Assembly: GCF_012489685.1 (NCBI RefSeq)
Contig: NC_080045.1
Location: 873,001 to 937,000, forward strand
Origin: Lotus japonicus
Lineage: Eukaryota; Streptophyta; Magnoliopsida; Fabales; Fabaceae
Direction: 5' to 3'
Length of the DNA stretch: 64,000 nt
Positions 11,777 to 22,674 of this stretch are shown in pieces. The notes under the pieces are model-generated. The model had not been told where the DNA came from, did not search any database, and saw only the letters and a list, made by a program, of their open reading frames with translations. The position numbers were made by a program, and so were the translations under genes. The first letter of the stretch is position 1. Every line of letters begins with the position of its first letter.

Positions 11777-12502
11777 ATGATGACAAAACTAAGATTTTTG
11801 ATGAACAATTCTTAAACATTAAACTAAATTCACTCAGAGTTTAGAGATATAGAATAAGACTTATCCTGATGTGAATAGTTTATCTTGCTCATTCTGAATT
11901 CAAGTCATTGCTTGATTCTGAGCTTAGCTCCCCCTGAATCTAATACTTGATGAACACATTAGTAAAGTCTAGATTCTGAGCTAAATGATATAAGAGTTCA
12001 GAGTGAAAAACTTATGACATAGATGAAAATAGAGTAATCAGAGCGCATAAGTAATCAGAGTCACGGACAAGGTATCAGAGTCTTGGGTATCAGAGTCAAA
12101 TTAGAATCACTTCAGAAGAAGTGAAATGTATTCCTTGTATTTGCCCAGTGACACATCTATGGTCATAAAGGTGGAACTCTTAAATTCTCCAAAAGAAAAA
12201 TAAATCACACTAACACATCTTACACATCAAAAACTGGGTTTACACCCCCTTTTTGTCATAAGCAAAAAGCTTGGGGTGTGAAAAGCTTAGCTTGAAGTAC
12301 AAGGTACTCCCCCTTAGAGAAGGTCTAAGTTTAAAGAAAAAGAAAACGAAGTAAGAATCAGAGTTAGGCGAAATAAATAGAAGAGTTAATGCAAGATAAG
12401 AACGTTTACCACCGGCCAAGGGAGTAAAGAGGAGGGTCAGTTACCAAGAACTTAACCTCGAGAAACTGTAGGAGCATTAACTTTCAGAGAGAAAGTGAAG
12501 CC
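11777..12502. other. Non-coding spacer between PPT and antisense ORF (nested element)
   Basis: No long frame. Rich in TCAGA/TCTGA words, with an internal PPT-like purine run (minus strand) at about 12244-12255 and a GGGGGAG run near 12308. A conserved block, TTTACCACCGGCCAAGGGAG, near 12404 precedes the antisense promoter. Confidence 0.75.
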
Positions 12503-12510
12503 TATATAAA
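12503..12510 (+). promoter_or_regulatory. TATA box of the antisense ORF (nested element)
   Basis: TATATAAA about 54 bp before the ATG at 12564. Position and the following GCTTCACAACTCGAAC leader are conserved in the copy at 51793-51854 (complement). Confidence 0.72.
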
Positions 12511-12563
12511 GCGTTGGAGAGAAAGGTAAGCTTCACAACTCGAACAATTTTCAGTAAAAAAGA

Positions 12564-12956
12564 ATGGCATCATACATCGTAGCACTAGAAGAGCTGAGAA
12601 GGAAGGCCTTTGAGGAGGACTTGTTCCTGAACATCAGGCATCCAGAGGGTACTAGGACCATCTCAGAGCTAACACGGACACTGCTGGAAGAGGACCTGCG
12701 TCCAGAGTTGAAGAGAGACTTAAGGGAATTTCTTGCCTTCGTGGAGGAGGTGCAAGAACTCAGCCGGCTTGAACTCAAGCTGCTGGAAGAAAAAGAAATT
12801 TTTGAAGAGAAGCTCAAGACTGCAGAAGAGATTCTGGAGAGGGATGAGCTAAAAGACAGGCTCAACAACATCCAGTATGCACTGGAGCGTCTGGAGAAGG
12901 ATAGGTCAGAGCAGCGCCAGGAGTGCAGAAGAATGAGGAGGGATCCTCCATTCTAG
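12564..12956 (+). CDS. Antisense coiled-coil ORF of the SIRE-type element, nested copy (130 aa)
   Basis: Intact, from MASYIVALEELRRKAFEED to CRRMRRDPPF, on the strand opposite gag-pol. Function unknown. Almost half the residues are charged, with leucine heptads (LKLLEEKEIFEEKLKTAEEIL) pointing to a long coiled coil; there is no Cys/His cluster, signal peptide or membrane span. Its stop is about 200 bp from the stop of the extra ORF, so the two genes converge. AATAAA-like signals lie just past its stop (near 12999). The terminal motif RQECRRMR-DPPF and the N-terminal MASYIVALEELR are invariant in the two intact copies, and the N-terminus also in the frameshifted third. Confidence 0.82.
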   Translation: MASYIVALEELRRKAFEEDLFLNIRHPEGTRTISELTRTLLEEDLRPELKRDLREFLAFVEEVQELSRLELKLLEEKEIFEEKLKTAEEILERDELKDRLNNIQYALERLEKDRSEQRQECRRMRRDPPF

Positions 12957-13154
12957 ACTTTAGGAAAAGAATGTATGATGTAAACATAAAGAAATTATGA
13001 ATAAAAAGATTTTTGCAAGCATATGTGACAAAAATATATATAGATATGCATAGATAATCACAAACGAACAAAGTAGAATAAATATATAAAAAGAAACAGA
13101 AGTTAACAAAATAAAACAAAGTTAAAGAAAAAGAAAAGCGAAGAGATCCTAAAA

Positions 13155-16046
13155 CTAGGGTTTATCAGATCGACGCAGAAGTTCCATCATCATGTGCTTC
13201 ATTTCAAGTAGCATGGATTCATGAGTGTCAAGACGTTGTTCCATGATGTCGAGTCTGGACGAGCTTGACTGAGTAGAACTGGAAGGAACATTCTGAGCAG
13301 CTTGAGGAGATGGAATGGAAGCAGAAGCAGCAGGAGTAAACACTACTGGTGCAAGTGCTTGGCATCTAAGGGCTTCAGCCTCAGCTTCAAGTCGTTCTGC
13401 CTCTAATCTGGCTTGTTCAGCTTGAGCTGCTGCTTGACGTGCCGCTTCTTCTGCTTGTTCTTTCTTTCTCTTAGCCTCTTCAATAGCTTCAAGTAGCTTA
13501 TGTCTCTGTTCTTGTTCATGAAGAGCCACCCTTCTTGCAAACCTTTGCTTTGCAGCCTTGATCCTCTGACTTCCTTCTGCATGCAGGAGCTGCATCATAA
13601 TTGGAACTTGAGCCACTAGCCAAGTGCCCAGATTGTTCCACTCTTCAGCCACATTTTCAGCATTCTCGCTTAGGTCAGTCTGACCTTGCACATTGCGTAG
13701 CATCAAAGAGGCTTCATGATAGAAAATATTGATGCACTCAGAGAGAGATGTGGGTCGGAGGTGAGTGTAAGGAATGATAGATAGGTTGGTTTCAGGAGAG
13801 GCTGGGTGATTGCTGCTGTGAGCTTCAGAGGCACCTTGTGGAGAGCCAATGTTAAACATTTGAGCATTTGGTTCAGAGGTTCCAAGGTGAGGTTCTGAAG
13901 TTTCAACCAGAGGATGGGGTGATCTAACTGATGATTGGTTAGACACAGATTGTTCTGGTTCAGGTTCTGGTTGAATAGGCTCTTGTTGGTCAGGGGCAGG
14001 GTGAGCTTGTGGAGCCAAAGGGTCTGCCTCATGTAAAGGATTGGCCAAGATAGGTTCATCTGGGTCAACTAGACGTTCAGGTCTAGGGCCAGGATATCTC
14101 CTAGGGCTTGGACAAGTGAGATAATACTCTTCTAAGGTAGACACCTTTGCTTTTCTGACCTCCATGAATTTTCTAATGGATTCAGAGTTATTGGAGGGAG
14201 AAGAGTCAGCAACATTGGTTGGGAAGGATACATGTGTAAGGGCTGTGGAAGAGTCTGTATCCGTGGTTCTGAGAGCCAGACGTTCTGATGCTCTTGGGAC
14301 AGAGTGATCAGAGGTTCTGGGTCCAGGTTCTGTTTGGGTAGGCTCTGGTTGCTCATGAATGATGGGTTCAGAAGTTAATGGGTTGTACGGAATGGTAATG
14401 GGAGAGGTTGGTTCATCTGGCCTAGAGGGTTGGTTCTGGAGAAAATTCCAGAGAGGTGCTTCAGTAGGAGAAGGTTGAAAAAATAAAGACCTTGGGGAAT
14501 GTGGTGGAGAGGTGGTTTGTGCAGCTGGTTGGGATTCAGGAATAGGAGTGAGGGGATTTGAAGATTGTTTGAGCAAGGCTGATATGGGGAGTGCATCAAA
14601 TAAATTCAAATCATCATCAGAAGCAACTGCAGACTTACTTGAATGTGTTGATGATCTTGTCACTCTGGCAGGAGGTTCAATCCTTCTGATCACTTCAGCA
14701 GCTGGTTCCACCCGAGTAGGCTTCACCACAATTCTGACCTGCTTCTTCTTCTTCTTAGGAGGACCATCCTCATTATCACCATCATCACCATCATCAGGCT
14801 TGCTGGTTTCATCATGCTTTCTCTTGGATTGACCAGCCTTCTTCTTTTTGATCAGAGGGACATCTGATTACTCAGAAGATTCTTCTAGGATCATCTTCCT
14901 CTGAGCTTTCTTCTTGATAGGAGAAGGAAACTCTGGAGCAGGCGGCAGTCTGCTGAAAAATTCATCGAGATCGATTTCAAAGCCTTGAGCCCTTAGGTCT
15001 TCAACATAGCACCTAATGGCTTCAGGATTGTCTGCCTGTGTCCACAGAGGGTAGTCATTCAGAGGCACCCTTCTACTTCTGATCTCAGAAAATGTGTCTT
15101 CATGGGCAGGAGCAATCTTCTTCTTGACTAGGCCCATTTTCTTCAGAGAATTTGCAGTGAAGACATCACTGAAAATAGTGGTCAGATCCTCTGTGCATCC
15201 AGCATTTACCAGATCTTGAATGAGGCCACTCTCAATGAAGAGATCAGACAACAGTCTCCCGAAGGGAATATACTTGATTGCTGACTTGATGGAGGCAGTG
15301 GTACGAGACTTCCGGATACACTCCTTCAAGTAGGAGAACAGGAAGTAGGGAAGGCAGATCTTCTTCTTGTCTTGAATGAAGAACAACATCGCCTTCTGGT
15401 TGAAGTTGATGTAGTCTGGGGAACTGCCCTTTGGTCTCTGGTTTATGCAGTGGAGCAAAATCTTGTGCCAGATACTGAGCTTGGGATGAAGGTCCATCAC
15501 TTTGTAATTCGTCTTGCCCGGTTTGTAATTGGTGTACAGGGCCTTGTTGGTCTCATCCTTCGTCTTGGGTTTCAGCTTTGATTCAGTGAACTGGAAACGA
15601 TACCCAAAAGCAGTTTCTGCACCCAGCAGGTTCACGAAAGACTTCTCTGTGATGATGATCTTTCTTCCAAGAATGTGAGATACCACCTGAGTATCATCGC
15701 AGTCGGCGTGCTTCCAAAATTCCTTGATCAGTTTATCATACACCGGTCCTCGAAGCCTGTTGAAGTAATTTCCCCAACCTTGAACTTGGACTTCAGGACG
15801 AAGATCATACCCATTCGTAGAAAGGTTGTCGAGGTCGAATCTCCATTCTGCCAGGACTTGAAGTTCCTCAGGAGCATATACACAGTGAACGGCACAGCCC
15901 CGTTCTGCAATTGGAATAATTTGCTCTTGAGCTTGACCTTGATCTTGAGTCGGATTCTCAGGGCCCCTTTGACCCGTTGCTAGACCAACTACCATATGAG
16001 GGAACTGGGTTGCATCTGCAGTAGCTCTTCTGGTTTGACTCACCAT
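13155..16046 (-). pseudogene. Extra ORF after pol, nested copy (964 codons, one stop)
   Basis: Starts MVSQTRRATADATQF with a good context (AAAATGG on the minus strand) and ends LLRRSDKP at 13155. A single nonsense change (GAA to TAA) at 14868-14870 splits it; the plus-strand copy reads Glu there. Order: variable N-terminus; conserved domain of about residues 55-330 (WRFDLDNLSTNGYDL, YFNRLRGPVYDKLIKEF, GRKIIITEKSFVNLLG); Lys-rich nuclear-localisation-like motifs (KKKKKQVRIV); Pro/Ser/Glu-rich linker; C-terminal Ala/Glu coiled coil. It begins about 440 bp after the pol stop. Length equals that of the copy at 48310-51201 to the base (2892 bp), which argues for a real gene. Confidence 0.85.
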
Positions 16047-16489
16047 TTTTGAAGCGGTTGAAGGTTTAGGTAGAAGATGAAGGTTGAAAGATGAAGAGAG
16101 ATCCAGAGAGAAATCGAGGATAAGCGGTTTTGAAATAGCAAGAGAGAGAGAGTAAAAAACCGAAAGTGAAGGAGATCGTGTGTGTATAGTGGGTTTTGAC
16201 AAATAACCGTTGTTGATTCAAAAAGCAATTTAAGATCAACGGTTGAAAATTAAAGATAGATAGTAACAGTAAATACACCTATCACACACAGGAGAGAAGC
16301 ACATCTACACGCAATCATAACAGACTGTCACACGGGCACAAGGAACTATGCATCAGAAATACTGACACACGTGTTGCTGTCTCAGCTTCAGAGTCAGTAC
16401 CAATGGGTACACACACTCTGATTGAGTTACCTTCTGGACTAGACATCTTCTGATCAAGAAGTATCATAGTCAGAGGTTCTGATCCATCT
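16047..16489. other. Spacer between pol and the extra ORF (nested element)
   Basis: Contains a GA/CT microsatellite around 16139-16152. The open frame runs upstream of the ATG at 16046, but that part differs by indels between copies, so I treat it as leader. No promoter consensus stands out. Confidence 0.65.
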
Positions 16490-19400
16490 TCACTCTAGAC
16501 AAAAGTCCATATTCAGATTTTTCAGAATAAAATTAAATCTATCTTCTGCTAAGGGCTTTGTAAAGATATCTGCCCATTGATGGTCAGTATCAACAAACTT
16601 CAGAAGAAGTACGCCCTTCTGTACATAATCTCTAATAAAGTGATACTTTACCTCAATGTGCTTTGCCCTTGAATGCAAGATAGGATTCTTACTCAATGAG
16701 ATTGCAGCAGTGTTATCACAATAGATTGGGATATTGCTCTCAAGGATCTGATAATCCTCCAGCTGATGTTTCATCCAGAGCATCTGAGTGCTGCATATTG
16801 CTGCTGAGATATATTCTGCCTCTGCAGTTGATAGTGCAATGGTTGATTGCCTCTTGCTTGCCCATGAGACTAGATTGCTTCCCAGAAATTGACAATTTCC
16901 AGAAGTACTTTTTCTCTCTGTTCTATCTCCAGCATAATCAGCATCACAATAACCCGAAAGCTTATACTCTGATGTTTTCTTATACATCAAGCCAAGGTTA
17001 GTGGTGCCTTTCAGATACCTTAGGATCCTCTTAACAGCAGTTAAGTGGGTTTCCCTTGGATCTGATTGGAAACGAGCACATAAATGAACACTAAATAGTA
17101 TGTCTGGCCTAGATGCAGTTAAGTATAGAAGTGAACCTATCATGCCACGATAGAGCTTCTGACATACTTTACCACTTTTATCTTCTTTCTCCAGAATGCA
17201 TGTAGGAAGCATTGGAGTCTTGGCCACTGTAGATTCCAGCATATTGAACTTCTTCAGAAGTTCTTTAGTGTACTTGCTCTGATGGATATATGTTCCTTCT
17301 GGTGTTTGATCAACTTGTATTCCCAGAAAGTACTTTAATTCTCCCATCATACTCATCTCAAATTCAGCCTGCATCATCTCAGAAAATTCTTTTCATAGAG
17401 ATTGATTAGCAGAACCAAATATAATATCATCAACATAAATTTGCACAATTAAGATATCATCTTTATAAGTCTTGCAAAAGAGAGTTGTATCTACTTTACC
17501 CCTTACAAACTCATTCTCCAGAAGGAATGAGCTGAGTCTCTCATACCATGCTCTGGGAGCTTGCTTCAGACCATAGAGTGATTTCTTCAATTTGAACACG
17601 TGGTCTGGCTTCTTCTCAACTTCAAAACCTGGGGGTTGATGAACATAGACTTCCTCTGAAATATAACCATTTAGGAAGGCACTCTTCACGTCCATCTGAT
17701 GTAAAACTATGTTGTGATTCACTGAAAAAGAGATCAACAGTCTGATTGCCTCCAGTCTTGCTACTGGAGCAAATGTTTCAGTGTAGTCTATTCCTTCCTG
17801 CTGGCTGTAGCCTTGAGCAACTAGCCTTGCCTTGTTTCTGACTACATCTCCTTTCTCATTCAGCTTGTTTCTGAATACCCATTTTGTTCCAATTACATGG
17901 ACACACTCAGGCTTCTTCACTAAGCTCCAAACACCGTTCTTGGAGAATTGATTCAATTCTTCTTCCATAGCCAGAATCCAATCCTTGTCCTGAAGAGCTT
18001 CATCTATGGACTTGGGTTCAATTAAGGACACCAATCCTTTCAGACTGAGCAAGGTCTCTTCAGAGGGTCTGAAGGCTGATCTGGTTCTGACTGGTTCGTC
18101 TTTGTTGCCCAGAATCAATTCCTTAGGGTGAGCTGCAGTGATTCTGCTCTTCTTCAGAGTTTGTGAGTTAGAGGGACCAGCTTCTTCCTCTGGTTCATCT
18201 TCCTCTGGCTCAGCTTCCTCTGGAGCTTTGCCTTTGTCAGAAACATTAATGCTTAAATCTGCAAACTTCTCAACTAGCTTTGACTGGTCAGAGTCAAGCT
18301 TATCGTCAAATCTAACAAGAATAGATTCTTCAATAGTCTTAGCATCAGTATTATAAAATCTAAAACCTTTAGATCTCTCAGAATAACCAAGTAATAGACA
18401 CTTAGAAGACTTAGCATCAAATTTATGCAATCTATCCTTAGTATTGAGAACATAACAAACACAGCCAAAAGGATGAAAATAAGAAATGTTGGGTTTTATG
18501 TTCTTCCACAATTCATAAGGAGTCTTATTCAGAATTGGTCTCACAGAGATTCTGTTCTGAATGTAACATGCTGTATTTACTGCCTCTGCCCAAAAGTGCT
18601 TAGCCATGCCAGTTTCTTGGAGCATGGTTCTAGCCATCTCCTGAAGAGTTCTGTTCTTCCTCTCAACAACACCATTTTGTTGAGGAGTTCTGGGACAAGA
18701 GAAATCATGTGCAATTCCATAGGAATCAAACAGACTCTCAAACTTGTCATTCTCAAACTCTCCACCATGGTCACTTCTGACACGCACAATCCTACAAGCC
18801 TTCTCGTTTTGCACTTGAGCAATGAAGGTAGAGAACACAGCATGAGACTCATCCTTGCGGGTTAGAAACTTTACCCATGTCCAGCGGCTATAGTCATCAA
18901 CGATAACCATCCCATATCTCTTGCCACCTATAGACTCAGTTTTCACTGGTCCAAAAAGGTCGATATGCAAAAGTTCCAACGACCTTGAGGTTGAGACAAC
19001 ATTCTTTGCCTTGAAAGGGACTTTTGTGAATTTTCCTTTCTGACATGCTTCACAGAGAGCGTCTGATGCGAACTTCAGATTGGGTAAGCCCCTGACAAGG
19101 TTTAGCTTGCTCAGCTGAGAAATCTTTCTCATACTGGCATGCCCTAACCGTCTATGCCATACCCACTGCTCTTCATTAACAGACAGAAGGCACTTCACAT
19201 TCTAAGCCTCCAACTCAGATAATCTGATCTTATAAATGTTGTTCTTCCTCTTGCTGTTAAACAGAACAGAGCCATCGATTTGACTTACAGCCCGGCAGGA
19301 CTTTTGATTGAATATAACATCATAACCCTTGTCAGCTAATTGACTTATAGACAATAAGTTATGTGTTAAGCCGTCTACCAATAACACATTATCAATGCAT

Positions 19401-19594
19401 GGACTACTATCTACACAAATAGTACCAGTACCAACAATTTTACCCTTTTCATTTCCTCCAAAGCCAACTTCGCCTCCAGGCTTAAGTTTCAGCTCTCGGA
19501 ACATACGCCTTTCTCCCGTCATGTGACGCGAGCATCCACTGTCCAGATACCATGATTGGTGTTTCAGTGGAGCTATCAAGGATATCTGCAACAT
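16490..19594 (-). pseudogene. Copia pol: protease, integrase, reverse transcriptase, RNase H (nested copy)
   Basis: 1034-codon frame beginning MLQISLIAPLKHQSWYLD. Order: aspartic protease DSG in DSGCSRHMTG (about residue 18); integrase zinc HHCC (WHRRLGHAS...CEACQKG); integrase core with [17 protein letters not shown] and [11 protein letters not shown] with DVKSAFLNG and the catalytic YVDDIIFG; RNase H with YCDADYAGD and AEAEYISAA. This is the copia order (integrase before RT). Two nonsense changes break it: TAG at 19202-19204 (Gln in the plus-strand copy) and TGA at 17393-17395 (Cys there), just after the RT active site. Its first about 113 bp overlap the end of gag in a different frame. Confidence 0.93.
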
Positions 19595-21392
19595 AGATAA
19601 TCTTGTCCTTAGGTACCCACTTTCTGGGTCCTCTCTTGTTAGTTACCCCAGAGGTTCTGATCACCTTGGGTGTCTCAACATGATATTTTAAAGGAATATT
19701 TGCATGATATTTAGTCATAGAGAAGGATCCCTTTTTAAGAGGGTTTTTAGCAACTTTAGCAGGTAAAGGATCAGGCAATATGGTACCAGAGGGAACAAAG
19801 TATTCATACAAGGATTTAGCTTTAGACACAGAGGGCTCATTTCTAATTGGTTTAGAATAGCCAATGCCATGCATTCCATTTCTGCTTACGCCATAGATCA
19901 TTGAAGCCATTAAGCTTCTGTCCACGCTTTTAGCTAGGAATCTTTGAAAAGACTTTTCATACTTAGACTCATTTCTACAATCAGAGGCATCACAGGCAAC
20001 AATTTCTTCTAACTTAGCAATCTGGTTCTTAAGCACAGAGTTAGAATTGATCAAAGCATGATTATCATTTTTCAAATCAGAAATAATTTTCTCATGTTCA
20101 GAAGGAGTCTTGGAAACAGCAGATAAGTCCTTTTTCAGCTTCTTATGCTTAGACAATAAGGAGTTATATTTATCCATGATATCAGACAATGCATGTTTCA
20201 GTTCAGAGGTAGAGAAAGAAGCGAATACCTCATTTTCATCGTCTGAGTTAGAATCTCCTTCTTATTCTGAGTCAGAGTCAACAGCTCCCTTTGACTCTGC
20301 TTCCTTGTCTTTGACAATAGCCATGAGTCCTTGGACTTCACCATCAGAGTCAACATCCTCTGACTCTGATTCATCAAATGTCACCATCAGACTCTTCTTT
20401 GTCTTGAAGTGCTTCTTTGGCTTCTTGTCCTTCTTCAACTTTGGACAGTCACTTTTGTAGTGCCCTGATTCTTTGCACTCAAAGCATGTGACTTCCTTAA
20501 GTGAGGACTTCTTCTGACCTGAGGATTCAGACTTTCCTTTTGCCTTTCCAGAGCCTTTGTATTTGCTCTGCCTGTGCTTCCAGATGCGATTGAGTCTCTT
20601 GGAGATCAGAGTCAGCTCATCTTCATCAGAATCTTCTGATGCTTCTTCAGATTCCTCTTCTTCAGCTTGAAGAGCTTTTGACTTCTCAGCCTTAGCCTTT
20701 TCAGATTTAGATTTCAAGGCTATGGACTTTTTCCTCAGATCTTGCATCTCTGAGCGCTTCAGCTCATGGCATTTCAAAATGCTGATGAGTTCTTCTAAAC
20801 TCATATTCTCAACATCTCTCGTGAGCTCTATTGAAGTCACTAAAGGCATCCAACTTTCAGGAAGACACCTGATGACCCTTATGACATGATCTTTTGTTGT
20901 GTAGCTCTTGTTGAGAGGTCGTATGCCAGCTACAAGCAACTGAAATCTGGAGAACATTTCTTCAATGGACTCATTTGGCTCCATGATGAAGGATTCATAC
21001 TTTTGGATCAAAGACAATGCCTTTGATTCTTTGACTTTCTTGTTTCCTTCATGAGACATCTTCAGAGATTCGAAAATGCCTTTTGCAAACTCACGATCTG
21101 TAATCTTCTGGTACTCTTCATAGGAAATAACACTTAGAAGAATTGCTCTTGCTTTGTGATGTTGTGAGTACAGCTTCTTTTGATCTGCAGTCATCTCTGA
21201 CCTTGGGATCTTCTTGCCATCTGCATCAACTGGACGCTCGTAGCCATCCACAATAATATCCCAGAGATCTGCATCAAAACCCAGAAAGAAACTTTCCAGT
21301 CTATCTTTCCAATATTCGAACCTTTGACCGTCGAACATAGGAGGCTTTGCATTGTAACCATCTCTTTGAGTTTCACTGGTGGTGGCAGCCAT
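19482..21392 (-). pseudogene. Gag polyprotein, nested copy (one premature stop)
   Basis: 1911-bp frame from MAATTSETQRDGYNAKPPM, the same length as in the plus-strand copy. N-terminal UBN2-like gag domain (FEYWKDRLESFFLGFDADLWDIIVDGYERP), Lys/Glu-rich linker, one CCHC knuckle (CFECKESGHYKSDC), an acidic Ser/Asp region, then a coiled-coil region (MDKYNSLLSKHKKLKKDLSAV) typical of the long SIRE gag. A TAA at 20262-20264 replaces Leu of the other copy. The frame ends KAYVPRAET, past the start of pol, in another frame. Confidence 0.92.
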
Positions 21393-21450
21393 TGTTTTTC
21401 ACACCGGCCCGGATCACTGAACACTGTTAGGTGTGGTAATCAGAACTTGC

Positions 21451-21462
21451 GCTCTGATACCA
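21451..21462 (-). other. Primer-binding site of the nested element
   Basis: Complement TGGTATCAGAGC, initiator tRNA-Met type, two bases from the LTR. Confidence 0.92.
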
Positions 21463-21464
21463 AT

Positions 21465-22674
21465 TGAAGGTATGAAAAACGGTAGAAAGGGGGGGGGGGT
21501 TTGAATAACGTTTTCAATATAAAGCTTCCACCTTAAAGATTTTGACAAATCTTTCGAGAACTTAAGTGCTAAGGATAAGAGATAGAAAAGCACACAAGGA
21601 TTTTATCCTGGTTCACTTGATGAATCACTCAAGCTACTCCAGTCCACCCGTTAAGGTGATTTCTTCCTTCTTAGAATGAAGGCAATCCACTAATCAGGTA
21701 AGAGTTACAACTGCACTTGAAACCTACAAGTGACTAACAATTACACTGACTTAGCTCACACTAAGATTCACTCTCTTAGTCTTCTCTAGGATCCGATCAA
21801 CCTTGATCTCCTAAAGGAACTAAACAAATTGTTTATCAAAGAATTGTTTACAAGAGATTTGATTCTAAAAAGCTAATAGTAAACTCAATGAATTTCAGAT
21901 GAAAGAAAGCTTAGAAGAATTTGAATTTATCTTGCGCGTATGTGAATGCTTCTAGCCGCTTCTTTCAGTCTTCAGCCTCTTTATATACTCTAAGGATTAG
22001 GGTTGAGCGTTGCATGGAAAATGCTACCGTTGGAGGGCAGTTCTGGAAAATCCAGCTTCTGCTATGTCTGAGACTGTTAGGTAGGTCGTCAGGAAGGTAC
22101 AGTTGCTTTTGTACTTGGATAGCGACTTGACCTTTAAACCTAGGAGACTTCTGATCAGGGGAATGCTTCATATTGGGACTTGTGAAGCCGGTTGATCAGA
22201 GTCAGAGGGAAAGCCTAGATCCTCTGACCATTATTTCTTCTGATTCTGAACTCAGAGGGAAGTACATGGTCTTCAGAGTATCTTGCTTCTGGACATCAGA
22301 ACTTCACTAATCAGCTTCTGGATCTTCAGAGTCTTCTACACCATCAGAATATCTGAGCCTTCAGTGTTTCTTGGTTATCAGACTTTCTGGATCTTCAGAA
22401 CTTATAGTGACTGAGTCCACATCAGAGTTTGTATAACTTCAGAACTTCTGAAGCTTTTCCACTGTTCATACTGAACATGGTGAATGCGAAAGCGTTGCTT
22501 GGGTCGCTCTTTAACACAGTGCTTCTGATTTGTGTGAGATTGAGTTGAGGTCAGAGCCTGTAAATAGCACACTCAGAAAAACACGTTAGAGTACCACAAT
22601 TGTTCATATCAAAAGGTTAATTTGTAATCATCAAAACATAGAGTTGTACTACTAGATCAAAACTTGATCTTACA
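21465..22674 (-). repeat. 5' LTR of the nested element
   Basis: 1210 bp, equal in length to its partner at 10552-11761, with only scattered base differences by eye. TATA box (complement) at about 21981-21987. Confidence 0.95.

Larger units (their letters stand above)
10552..22674 (-). mobile_element. Complete younger SIRE-type copia element nested in pol of the old one
   Basis: 12,123 bp with 1210-bp LTRs at both ends and a perfect 5-bp target duplication, ATGTT, at 10547-10551 and 22675-22679. Order on the minus strand: 5' LTR, PBS, gag, pol, extra ORF, convergent antisense ORF, PPT, 3' LTR. The two LTRs have equal length and look nearly identical, so insertion was recent relative to the host element. 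Single stop codons in gag, pol (two) and the extra ORF make it non-autonomous as read. It is closely similar to the plus-strand copy at 41681-53844. Confidence 0.96.
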
